Source: Labyrinthula sp. Ha (lineage: Eukaryota; Sar; Bigyra; Labyrinthulida; Labyrinthulaceae). Taken from it: DNA of 64,000 bases. Positions 13,831-23,459 of this stretch are shown here, one piece after another (the stretch's first letter is position 1; each line of letters starts with the position of its first letter). A program made the translations under genes and the position numbers. Where the stretch lies: the NCBI GenBank assembly GCA_015227615.1, contig JAALGZ010000004.1:1798001-1862000 (forward strand), read 5' to 3'. The notes below the pieces were generated by a model that was not told the origin of the DNA, searched no databases, and worked only from the letters and a program-made list of their open reading frames with translations.

Positions 13831-14650
13831 ATGGCGGAAAGTAAAAGACAGTCTGGACTCACTCAAATACTTGGGATGTCACCAAGAAAAAAACTTGCTG
13901 GATTACGAGGTAGATCTTTCTTTTTGTATTAATATCTGATAGGCCGTCCAGAAGATTATCGCTCCGCACTTTATCACCAAGAAGAAAGAGTTCACGCCTT
14001 TCCTCCAATAGCAAGTACGCGTGTTTCTGTAACTTCTTGCATATATCTTAATCTCTTAGGAAAGACAACTTGCTCTTGATAACTACATGAAAACAGATGC
14101 AGCAGGCGATCAACTTCGTTTAGGTTTACCAGTACCAACATTACCTCAAAAGAACGCTAGAAATTCGAAAACAATACTTGAACGAACATCTGGAGGAACA
14201 AATGCAACTTCAAAGTACACAAGTTTTGGTGAAGGACTTCAACAAGACCAGAATGAAGAGCAAAAAGAGGTTAATCCTAAAGTTTTTGTGTACCTTTTGC
14301 TAGGAGTTTTATTTGCTGGTGTAGTTGGTTTACTTCTTGGATCCAATTTCATCGACCAGTTTCAAACAGAAGCGCCTACAAACAGTCCTACCTTTGCACC
14401 TACAGATTCTCCAACAACATTAGAACAGTTTATAGATGAAATATGTGAAGATACTCAAAACTCCTTCTTCTGTCTTGATGGACCAAACGACGATCCAGGT
14501 CACTTTGTGGAATGTGTTAATGGAGAGCCTTCAGAAATAACTACATGTACGGGGGATGATGGAGAAGAGAGTAGATGTGTTTGTGGTCCATTTAATGCAG
14601 TAATAGGTCGGCCGTGTGATGGACAAAATGCTGGTACCTCTTGTGCGTAG
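13831..14650 (+). CDS. type II membrane protein with PT-rich linker and 8-Cys C-terminal domain (3 exons)
   Basis: Exons 13831-13909, 14029-upstream exon 13943-14028, and 14060-14650 join in frame to 251 codons plus stop; both introns (33 and 31 nt) contain stops, and removing them restores one frame. The protein has a basic cytosolic N-terminus (MAESKRQSG..., about 129 residues) and one hydrophobic span at about 130-152. A PT-rich spacer (TNSPTFAPTDSPTT) follows at about 161-175, then a C-terminal domain of about 65 residues with eight cysteines. With no cleavable signal peptide, the Cys domain should face outside or the lumen. The cysteine pattern, with HFVECVNG and CGPFN..RPCD, recalls peritrophin-type (CBM14) chitin-binding modules, but this is resemblance only. 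It converges on the 186-aa gene, 340 bp away. Function unknown; membrane topology is the firm part. Confidence 0.8.
13910..13942 (+). other. 33-nt spliceosomal intron
   Basis: GTAGAT...CTGATAG, 33 nt, phase 1. Removal joins ...KLAGLRG to RPEDYRSALY in one frame. A TATTAATATC stretch about 10-15 nt before the AG could be the branch site. Confidence 0.8.
14029..14059 (+). other. 31-nt spliceosomal intron
   Basis: GTAACT...TCTTAG, 31 nt, phase 0. Removal joins ...PPIASTRVS to ERQLALDNYM. TCTTAATCTC near the 3' end is a plausible branch site. A GC-AG alternative starting at 14011 would also keep frame but is longer and uses a rarer donor. Confidence 0.75.
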
Positions 14651-14990
14651 TTGTGTTTCTTTCGAGTTGGTAGTGATTAACTTGTCTGGGCGTCTTTGAA
14701 GCTGTCTTTCTTGTAGTAGAAAGAAGACAATAGGTTTTATATTGAACAAGTTTGAATACTGTGTTTTTTTCAATAACTTTTTTTAGCTACGTCTGAGACA
14801 GCCAAAATTTTCGACCATCTGTCTCTCTTTTGATTGACAATTATCTTTGATAGTTTTATTCTACTTCCACAATCTGGGTGTGTTAACCCGAAGAGGGAAA
14901 AATTCATATATATATATATGTTATTTCTTAAAAGTAGAGAGAATAGTATGTTTAAAGTATATACTTTACAAGGTTGAGACCTTACTTTGT
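14651..14990. other. convergent intergenic region
   Basis: Two genes end on either side, so both 3' untranslated regions lie here. It contains a short AT dinucleotide run near 14908-14920 and T-rich stretches. No clear shared polyadenylation hexamer is seen and there is no sign of a third gene. Confidence 0.5.
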
Positions 14991-15551
14991 TTATACGCTC
15001 TCTTCTACAGCTGTGGCTTCAGGAACAAGTTGTGTCACAGGAACATGGAAAAAACGTTCTAGTGCCATTTGGACAGTTTGTGCTGATGCTTGTTTGGCTT
15101 CTAATCTCTTTGGTGCCTCGTACACATACATGTCAAAGCAGCAAAAACACATGCAAGCATCCCCAAATGCTTCATCCACGTCAACTTTGGTCTTTGTTAT
15201 CGTTACCGTAAAAGTTCCTCCTGATATATCTCGCTTTACAAGCGCAGCAAATTTTGCTGACGAGTCCACTGCATCAATGTCAAATCCTAGAGTACCGTCT
15301 TCTTCACTGAACTGGGTTATGCGAACAATTCTTGCTTTCATGTTCGGTTGATCTTTTCTTGATATCCAATACACTGTTCCAGGTTGTAAATTTCCAACTT
15401 CTTTGAGAATAACCCTTCTGTTTTGGTCTCCTAATACACAGCGCAAAAATTCTTTGAACTCTGCTTTAAACTTTGCCCATGCGGCCTCAGGATAGTTGAC
15501 AAGAATTTGATACTTTGTAGTGTCACCGTTTATAACTAGGGAACTTGCCAT
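14991..15551 (-). CDS. uncharacterised 186-aa protein
   Basis: An uninterrupted frame of 186 codons from ATG at 15551 to TAA at 14991. The composition is that of a soluble globular protein: an aromatic/charged first half (NYPEAAWAKFKAEFKEFLRCVLG), a beta-like middle (PGTVYWISRKDQPNMKARIVRITQF) and a cysteine cluster CMCFCC at about 132-137. There is no signal peptide or membrane span, and I recognise no family. The cysteine cluster could be a lipidation or metal site, which is only a suggestion. The start is preceded by an A-rich leader typical of local genes, and a tandem 35-bp repeat sits just upstream. The frame's length, sensible start and protein-like composition make a real gene likely. 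Confidence 0.72.
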   Translation of the reverse strand: MASSLVINGDTTKYQILVNYPEAAWAKFKAEFKEFLRCVLGDQNRRVILKEVGNLQPGTVYWISRKDQPNMKARIVRITQFSEEDGTLGFDIDAVDSSAKFAALVKRDISGGTFTVTITKTKVDVDEAFGDACMCFCCFDMYVYEAPKRLEAKQASAQTVQMALERFFHVPVTQLVPEATAVEESV

Positions 15552-15575
15552 TTTGTTATTGTTTTTTCTGTAATT

Positions 15576-15657
15576 TGTTTTTGGTTTTGTTTAGTTTAGT
15601 TCTATCAAACTGTTTTTGGTTTTGTTTAGTTTAGTTCTATCAAACTGTTCTTGGTTT
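15576..15657. repeat. 35-bp tandem repeat, about 2.3 copies
   Basis: Copies at 15576-15610 and 15611-15645 are identical as read (each starts TGTTTTTGGTTTTG and ends CTATCAAAC), followed by a partial third copy beginning TGTTCTTGGTTT. The array lies 25 bp upstream of the ATG of the 186-aa gene, so within its promoter or 5' untranslated region. Confidence 0.9.
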
Positions 15658-18600
15658 ACGTAAAACAGTTCCCGTACCACTACAGAAAGACTTTCTGCAG
15701 TTTGCTTCGTAATTTCCCAAACTGCATATTTTGGGGTGATTAATATGAACACAATAACAAAAGTATGTTTTTATTATATAGCCCAAATTATGTGCTGGGC
15801 ATAGAATCAAAAAAAATGTAGGAATTGGGATATCAAATAGACGATAGGATGGGAGTGAATATCAGTTAAAAATGAGTAAATAGTTTGTGCATGCGTATTA
15901 TAGAAAAAGGTTATTAATGTGTATTAGTAGTTATTTGATATTTTGCCCAAAATATTCATTTAGTTGTAGCTGATAAACGTGTAAATACAAACTATGGGTT
16001 TTACCAGATACCACCATCTGCTATTTGGAACGAGAGCCGAATTTATGGATTTAACACTCTAACATAAACCAAACACAAGAAGAATTAAATCGTATCAAGC
16101 CTGGAAAATGTTCAAGATTTGATTTAGCTGAAGGCTATCAATCTCTGGGTAAGTTTCACTGCGACTAAATCCATGCTTCCAACTAATTATTAGATGCCGT
16201 TCAAGAGAACGTTTCCTAAAAAGCTGCTGGAATCTAAAGAGGAAGATTAACGTATCGAATATAGTGTTACAGTAAATGGTCGCTTTAATAACCCTCCTTA
16301 ACTTTGGGTACTTCATTTATTCTGAATTTTTTTACTCGTTCACAGACACTAGTGCATCTCCATTTCTGTAGCAAGGATTAAATCTAACCCTGTCTGCATA
16401 AGATTTTTATTTTTCTGCGAGAGTATATATTTGTAGGGCTAGCTTACTTCCTTTCAGAAATTGAGTCAGTACATCAAGTGAGACTAACAACAGCTGCCAT
16501 GTTCTCATATCTCATGGGGAGACAGCAACTCAACATGAGAATCTCCAAGGAACAAATGCTAACCAATATTCTGTTGAGACAAGATGTTTCTTATTGCTTC
16601 AGAATGAATACTAACTTTCAGGGTTTACCAAATACAGTGTCAGTTATTAGAGCATAATAGGCTAGGTTCTCATGACCAAAAAAAGAAATCCTTGAATTTC
16701 AAGTCTCTCTTAGCTAGCTTAACTTTTAAATGTGTTTACTAGCTATATTGCTTTTAAATGAACGAGCTTTACAATAAAAGTTTAGTTTTACCATGACAGC
16801 GGTCCCGTTATAATGTAGTTCAATATTCTTGTGGTAGGTTTTTTTTTTAATTTGTAAATTGAAGGACTTCTGTTGACACATGTTAAAGAATACAAAGTGG
16901 AGTACCACGTGCTTATGGCAAAGTTTATTCTTTATCAATTGAGGCTGTGACAGTTGCCTTGAATATAAATCCTCTTGATAGTTACATGGGAAATAGTAGA
17001 AGTTGTTACGCGTATCTCCAATAATAATTCTAGGGTATCGTTTAAGTGTCTAGAGAACTTGCCGACTATTGTACTTCAGTAAACTGCTCTTCTTTATTTT
17101 GTATACCAAAGGTATTTCCCTTTGTTTATTCCATTGTCAAGTCTGGCAAGTTATCAAGTAAAATAGGAAGGTTTTCTTCATCATAGAATTGGTTTATGCC
17201 ATCGACCGGTGCATGATATGGTGAAAGCCCTTCAATGTAGAACAGAAAATGACATCATCTCTCTACTGAGCTAATGCCTTTTATAGTCCCTTTAGTTAAA
17301 TTTTATTTTCCTGCAAGATTAGCTTGCAAATTTATACCAACCGGACGTTTTATCATAAGTAAGTATCGGGGGCGTAGGGGTAAAGAGAACTTCTCGTTAC
17401 ACTTGGCTCGAAGAGGGGATTGGCTCGGTAGTTCACTATGCATTAACATGCAATGGCGAACCCGAAGTAGAGCCTGGCCCTAAAAACAAGATAGAAAATA
17501 CAATCGCATTTGAGGCCTCGCTTTTTTATTTGCTCCAACTAAAGTTACATGTTGAAAACAATAATTTTTTCTATGTTGCAGTTTCCTTCTCTTTCAGTAT
17601 TTACCACTACCAGAAACGGACACCAGGAACATTAAAATGGTAAACTCTGACATATGGTTTCCATTTTGACTATGGTTTAGGTAAGCTTAAGGTTGTATAT
17701 TAGATTAAATTTACAAGGAGGCTTCCAACACTTTATGTGCTTGTTTTCCCCATTGCAATAATATCTGTTTTCCGAGACCTCTTTGTTTTCAATGTGTCCA
17801 CTCTTGGTATACTGCGAGTGTATCTCCTTGACCGAGCAGAATTTATTGCATTTGACTTCAATGAAGATGGCGATCAGAAGAATAAGGTCAGCTAACCAAG
17901 TGTCATCATCTTTTCTGAGTATTAAGTTTTAAACTAAAAGGGAATCTCTTCTTGATCACCAGGGCGGAGAGTCAAAATTTGCTAATTATATTAACACAAG
18001 AACCAGAATATACATTTTTGCAATTATTCAAACAAGATAAATACTTTCATGTCAAAAGCTAGTTATTAGGTTTTTATTACCCTTGTATCATATGTTTCCT
18101 TATTCCATACCGAAGAGTTTCGAAGCTCCGAGTTGGTCCCAAGATAAAAAAACAGACTATATTTTTGCAGTTTTTAACTACTTGGGGAAGACTTCCTGCA
18201 CGTAGTTTATGCAACAAATAATTTTTGTCAACCGATTTCTAGCACCTGAAGAAAAGATTTCTTACATCCAATTAAATACTGGATGTCTAAAGCTAAGATG
18301 AAGTGGATTACCTGAAACAAAAGTATTAAACTAAGCTGTCAAAGCATTGTAAACTTATTATAATGCGCTAGACTGGTTAACTTTTACATATGCGCTTTTT
18401 AGCATGTATACTTGTGCCTTAATTAGGCTTATTTTGCATCCTGCTTTCATACGATCTGTTGATATAACCATTTTACTTGGAAATATGTCATTACTCCGCT
18501 AGAAAATTTTGATATAGTTTGCTCAGTTACTTTTGATTTGTTAGTGCGGTCTTAAGCTGCTTTCATTTTACTATAGAAGAACTAAAGTAGCTTAGATCGC

Positions 18601-19199
18601 TTGAAGTAATGCTGTTCCTTTTGGGTAACTAAATTATTATTTTTTATTCCCCAAAACATCAGGAGACGGCCTAACAACTGATTTTACTATTAACAGTAAG
18701 TTTGTTAGACAGCACACAGTTACAGAATGCTCAAGCAGCCTTTCGTACAAGTTTTGGTGGGTGATATTATTTTGAACTGAACAAGGTTCACTTAACACGA
18801 TATGACTTGCCCTATCCTGATTAGCATCTTCGTATACAAGGCTTTGTTAAGTAATCGTATGAGTACTTGCAGTTAGTTCACATTAAATTGCTTCTAAGTG
18901 GTACAAGCAGAAAAAAAAATATACACATTCACTATTAATTTTAATAGGGTGTTTTCAGTCATCCAGTGCCTATGTTTATTATTTGGATTAAGGGAGAAGT
19001 ACCTATCGTTTTCTCTTCTCCTGTATAAAAGAGTCTTCCGGTTTCGGGAATGCACAGATGATGATCGTTTCGGACATGGCAACGTGTCTGTTTCGTACAA
19101 AGCACAAAGTTACAAATAAATAAAACGCTAGTACAACTAGAAATTATTACTAGAATCGATTTATCCACAATAAAGTTCTAAAGCACCGTTAACTGCAGA
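15658..19199. other. gene-poor region with scattered weak coding remnants
   Basis: No intact gene. Near 17420-17480 a plus-strand frame reads HYALTCNGEPEVEPGPKNK, faintly like the 'GDxExNPGP' peptide at the start of some retroelement proteins. Near 17710-17895 an unbroken plus-strand frame of about 60 codons (…TLYVLVFPIAIISVFRDL…) has coding flavour but no start. Neither can be assigned. The last 250 bp must include the promoter of the gene at 19200. Confidence 0.45.
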
Positions 19200-19784
19200 A
19201 TGAAATCCATTGACACATCTTTTTCAGAATCTTCAACCTATAACAATGGTTTTAAAGAAGAAGAGAGTTTGTACTTGCCGGACAGAAGTTTGGTAAGTTG
19301 TCCTTTCAGTGAACCAAATAAAAAGACTCTCCGTCATAGATTTCTACGAAAAAACAAAACTAGAGCCACGCAGACTATTGCAAAAAACCATACCTTCTTT
19401 GAAGTAAAACGTTTTCCTAACCTGCACGAGTTCCGTATGGAGCCTGTGGTTCTAAAAGAGCAACCTGATGAGATAAAGAAGCTGTCCCTTGACGTCGATT
19501 TGCTGCAGTCTCTGGAGGATATTCGAAAAGGCGATTGTGAAATATTGCCTTTAAAACCCAGCTTAAATACTTTCTCCAAACCTAAGACCGAAGAAGAACG
19601 AATACAGATAGGTGTCAATAAGCGCAGACTCTGCTCGAGAGAAGATGTAGTTCATATGACAACAAGTTCCTTTGACGTGAGAAATCATTTTGCTCCTGAA
19701 GATTTCGGGAAGACTTTGAAAGGAGAGTTATTTTTCAAAAAACATGGAGTTTCTAAACGACAGCGGTTGATTGTTCTTGGTTAG
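19200..19784 (+). CDS. uncharacterised 194-aa protein
   Basis: A continuous frame from ATG at 19200 to TAG, 194 residues. The N-terminus is Ser/Glu-rich (MKSIDTSFSESSTYNN...), followed by a basic stretch RHRFLRKNKTR at about 45-56. The rest mixes acidic and basic segments (LSLDVDLLQSLEDIRKGD; KTEEERIQIGVNKRR) and it ends in a basic tail. No signal peptide, membrane span or motif is recognisable; it looks like an intracellular, partly disordered protein. It converges with the cupredoxin-like surface gene, leaving 111 bp between stops. The length and coding-like composition argue that it is genuine, but no function is offered and an extra upstream exon cannot be excluded. Confidence 0.6.
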   Translation: MKSIDTSFSESSTYNNGFKEEESLYLPDRSLVSCPFSEPNKKTLRHRFLRKNKTRATQTIAKNHTFFEVKRFPNLHEFRMEPVVLKEQPDEIKKLSLDVDLLQSLEDIRKGDCEILPLKPSLNTFSKPKTEEERIQIGVNKRRLCSREDVVHMTTSSFDVRNHFAPEDFGKTLKGELFFKKHGVSKRQRLIVLG

Positions 19785-19895
19785 TATTGGATATAAGTTC
19801 ACGGTTCCCTTATTTGACCAAATTAACTTATGATGCACAAATAGAGCATCATAACAAATACGCATACTATGCCATATATGATATAAACTATTTAA

Positions 19896-21512
19896 TTAAA
19901 AATCTAACTGAACACTCTTTGCCTTAGATTTCGCCAAGCTGCTAACTCCTTGGTCTCTTGGTCCTTGCAATCCAGGAGGAGCGCCACTCTTAACGGAGCT
20001 GTAACTTGAATATGGAGATTTCACAACTTCTGAATCGACGTTTGACTGTTGGTTGTATGGCATCTGATTTTGATTTTGCTGCGACATAAAAGCTTGTTGA
20101 TTTTGAACCATCTTGTTCTCAAGAGTTGGTGGTTGTGCGTTTCTCTTTCTTAATCCAGCAAATACCATAAAACCAATAAATGCAGCACCTACAGCAACAA
20201 CTGCAATCAAGATAATTCCGTTATCACCTTCATCACCATCGTCATCATCATTATCGTCATCATTTACTCCAAGTTCTGCTACCACTCTCACAGCCTTCTT
20301 TAAGCCGCATTCACACGCAGTTACATCCTCTCCACAAGCTCCAGGCCTGCTACTACCAAACCAAAGAATATCTTGTTGATCACTATTCAAACCTTGGAGA
20401 AAATCTCTGTACAAGACATCTTCATCATCCGCAGCTTCACTAACAACAGGGAAACTTGGATTTCCATTTTCAAAAAAGTCTTGTCCTTCATTGAAGAAGT
20501 TACATTCCTGAAAATCGGCAAGAGTAAGGAATTGACGCACATCCTGTCCTGCATCAACAGAGAATCGAATAGTTTGCTCTTCCAAGATTTCAAAAGGCTC
20601 TGCAAACAACTCAACTTCTTGGTCATTTAGTGGTTCGTTCCAGTTAATCTGAAGCTCATCACCTCTAGAAATAACTTCAACTCTCATCTTTTGACCCAGA
20701 ATATCACAGTGAGTCTGCCCAGCAGCGTTTGTCTTATTACATGCAAAATACCTTACAGTTCCTGGGGTATCAAAAACAATAACCTCATCAGCAACCTCGT
20801 TGTCAACTAACACTTCTACAACATCTTCTTCTTCAAAACTACAAGCTTGGAATGCTTCAGCACTAGCCAACTCAACTAAATTGTGCGCACTTAGTACACT
20901 AAATACTACTACTTCATTTGTGGTTAGTTTAACATCCTGGCTAAATCTTGCTAGGTCAGCTGGAATGTCCCAAGGAATAAGTGTCTCAATACTTTCAACT
21001 GGAGCTCCTGTTGGTACATTTGTGGGCTGGTCAGTAGGTGCAAAGGAGGGAGAAAAAGATGGTGAAAATGTTGGTGAAAACGTTGGCTCAAAAGTCGGTG
21101 AGGGTGTTGGAGATGAGGACTGCAGAGAAATTGTTACAAAAGTCCCATCTACGCAAGCTTCAGCAGCATCACTTACAAAAAACACGAAAAAGTCTTCTAC
21201 CTCGGATTCATCTATAAGATCTGATACAGCAAAACTGATTGTTTCATCACCCACGTTTGTCTCAATTTCAGTAGCGACATCAGCGAGTAGTACCCCACCT
21301 ACATTAAGTTCGGCACAGGTTGCTGCTGCATTCTCCACTTCAAACCTGAAAAAGTCTAAGAAGCCACCAGCAAAAGTTAGAACCAGGGTATCTTCAGCCG
21401 TGGCTTCAACGTTAACAACACGATCAGGCCCCACATCTTGCTCAATCGTTTGTTGTGCGTAAACAGCATTCAAAGCCAAAGCACTCAGCGTTATTATCTT
21501 TTTCGTCAGCAT
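19896..21512 (-). CDS. type I surface protein with phytocyanin-like cupredoxin domain
   Basis: 538 residues from ATG at 21512. Order: signal peptide 1-19 (ends NAVYA); a beta-rich unit about 20-130; a PT-rich spacer 134-172 (SPTPSPTFEPTFSPTFSP); a unit at about 180-282; a related unit about 290-412; an acidic Asp-rich stretch 416-430; one transmembrane span about 432-453; then a stop-transfer GLRKR and a Gln/Asn/Ser-rich cytosolic tail. The middle unit has the phytocyanin signature: H210 in SAHNLVEL, C258 in RYFACN, H268 followed by C269, then GQKM (Q274 or M276 as axial ligand), and C224 placed to pair with C269. These are the expected type 1 copper ligands. The flanking units keep fold-like patterning but lack the ligands. 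An extracellular electron-transfer, copper-binding or adhesive role is inferred. Single exon. Confidence 0.8.
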   Translation of the reverse strand: MLTKKIITLSALALNAVYAQQTIEQDVGPDRVVNVEATAEDTLVLTFAGGFLDFFRFEVENAAATCAELNVGGVLLADVATEIETNVGDETISFAVSDLIDESEVEDFFVFFVSDAAEACVDGTFVTISLQSSSPTPSPTFEPTFSPTFSPSFSPSFAPTDQPTNVPTGAPVESIETLIPWDIPADLARFSQDVKLTTNEVVVFSVLSAHNLVELASAEAFQACSFEEEDVVEVLVDNEVADEVIVFDTPGTVRYFACNKTNAAGQTHCDILGQKMRVEVISRGDELQINWNEPLNDQEVELFAEPFEILEEQTIRFSVDAGQDVRQFLTLADFQECNFFNEGQDFFENGNPSFPVVSEAADDEDVLYRDFLQGLNSDQQDILWFGSSRPGACGEDVTACECGLKKAVRVVAELGVNDDDNDDDDGDEGDNGIILIAVVAVGAAFIGFMVFAGLRKRNAQPPTLENKMVQNQQAFMSQQNQNQMPYNQQSNVDSEVVKSPYSSYSSVKSGAPPGLQGPRDQGVSSLAKSKAKSVQLDF

Positions 21513-23459
21513 TCTTTTCTTACTTGATCAAATTTCTATCACTATCAATTATACTTACTCTCTAGAAACCGATTTCTCTTTTATTCAATTTAAGTTTCTC
21601 TTTTTGGTTTTAATGTTAAACGGTTCGGTCATATTCCCAATTTTTAGAAATAGTGAAGCCATATATAGCCCATTATTGGAGACACAAACATATTCCGGTA
21701 TAAATTATTTAGAAATACCAGCGTAAAACTGGGTAGAAAATTGCTGAAACCAGGATTTTTCAGTCCCATGGAATCAATAACAAGAAATATAATTGTTTGG
21801 TCTGAATCCAAGGCTGGTTTATTCATAAGAAGGGGTCACTTTAATATAACTGACAATACGATAATCCTATACGGTTAACATAAAAACTCAATAAAAATAA
21901 TCAATAGGTATATATTAAACCTCAAGAGGATCTGAATTATATATATATAATATAAAATATACAGTATTATGCCCAAGATATTTGAAATGAACCCATATGG
22001 AGAATACTAGAAAATTTTAAAGCGACAATATTTATTGCCAGGAGAATGTTTTTTAAATAGAAAATAGAAAATAAATTTAAAAAAGAAATATTATCTTCTT
22101 TATAATCTAAGAAAATATTTACATAAAATTACGACTCATCTTTCAGATTTGATTTTCTTATTTACTTTGCTCGTTTATCGTTGCTTAAAGTCTAGATTTA
22201 ACCCTTCCATATTTACATATATATATATATATATATATCCTTTTTACACTCAACTCGTCAGCAGAAGAAAAAAAAAAGAAACTCTTCTTACTCTTATATT
22301 CCTATTTCTTCTACTTTCTTATCTTTTTTTAGCAACACTGTCAACGTTAAAAGGAATAATAAGAAAATACTCACTCATAAGGAAGTTTATCCTCGAAAAA
22401 CGAACAGACCTATTTTTCTTAACTAGACCAAAGTGTAAACGGCAGTGGTTCAGATGTCTCTATCCCTTGGAACTATAATTTCTACCCTTTCCCATAGAAA
22501 AGATAAAGCCCTTAAGACAAGCTTTAAGTGAGAGTGAGGTGCTGGTCGCAGAGGCGGATGAAACTCGTCGGTTTTCAGGTGTTCGTACGTGCCAAATACA
22601 AGGGAAGTACACTTACCCTTGGCAACAAAGTGCACCATCCAAATCGGAAGGCACAAATGTTTACGCAAGGGATGTATTCTAGTTTTTTTCTACCTCTGTC
22701 CTTAGATCGTCGCTCTTGCATGTATTATTGGAACCTGATTACAACGACTGAGGATCTGATTATGATTTATTGATAAGTTATCAATAAAAATTTTTCCGAT
22801 GTTTTCCTTAATAATTGATTTCGATAGTGCCCCAACCATTTTGATTGATTATTGATAATTAAGACATTATCAGAATCATTCGATAAGTATCAAAATCGTA
22901 ATTCTTCCATTGATAATCAGGATCAACATAAGTAGTAAATAATTGTTCATTATTTTTATCAAATCCAACCCCCTAGTTCTTGTACAGAGTAGTTTCATAA
23001 GTTTCGAAGTAAATTCCTAGAAGCACTAGTACGGATTAAGTGCAATGCAAGAATAGGTTATGAGAATTGGTTTCTGAGTTTGATTTGGCATGAATAATAT
23101 AAACCATACGAGCAGGAGTTCAAATAAGTGGTAAAGCTAACTAGGTATTTTCAACAGTAATTGTGCTTGCGAAATCACGTCTTTGAGTAGCTTTTTGAGA
23201 ATTGAATTTCTGTAGAATTAGCCTAGTAAAATATCACGCAAAATCAGCCATAGATCTCCTGTTGAATTTTCTTCTGCTTCAACGCTATGAGTTTCAAGTA
23301 TGATACCTAATAACTCATCGTGCCAATTTGACTGCTGCCAGTTGTAGCCAGTTTCCAGAACTGTTATCAAACTGCAGTTGCCTGTCAAGGTGATCGCGCT
23401 CTGAATCTAGGTCATTATCCAATGGTCTTTTGAGGTCATATCATTTATACCGCCACAGA
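21513..23459. other. gene-poor region
   Basis: Holds the promoter of the cupredoxin-like gene at its left edge and an (AT)11 run at 22217-22238. A slightly GC-richer patch near 22540-22680 has frames on both strands but no recognisable product. Nothing else is supported. Confidence 0.5.
22217..22238. repeat. (AT)n microsatellite
   Basis: About eleven uninterrupted AT dinucleotides, flanked by non-repetitive AT-rich DNA. Confidence 0.95.

Noticed and set aside
14011-14059. A 49-nt GC-AG intron (GCAAGT donor) in the eight-Cys protein gene
   Set aside because: It preserves frame, but a 31-nt GT-AG intron at 14029-14059 also does and agrees with all other intron sizes in the window.
17205-17280. 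Minus-strand TTAGCTCAGTAGAGAG resembling a tRNA D-arm
   Set aside because: No matching acceptor stem or proper T-arm can be drawn.
20113-21462. Plus-strand frames of 88, 85 and 220 codons
   Set aside because: They are antisense shadows of the cupredoxin-like gene; the apparent Ser/Thr/Gly repeats mirror its PT spacer and acidic codons.
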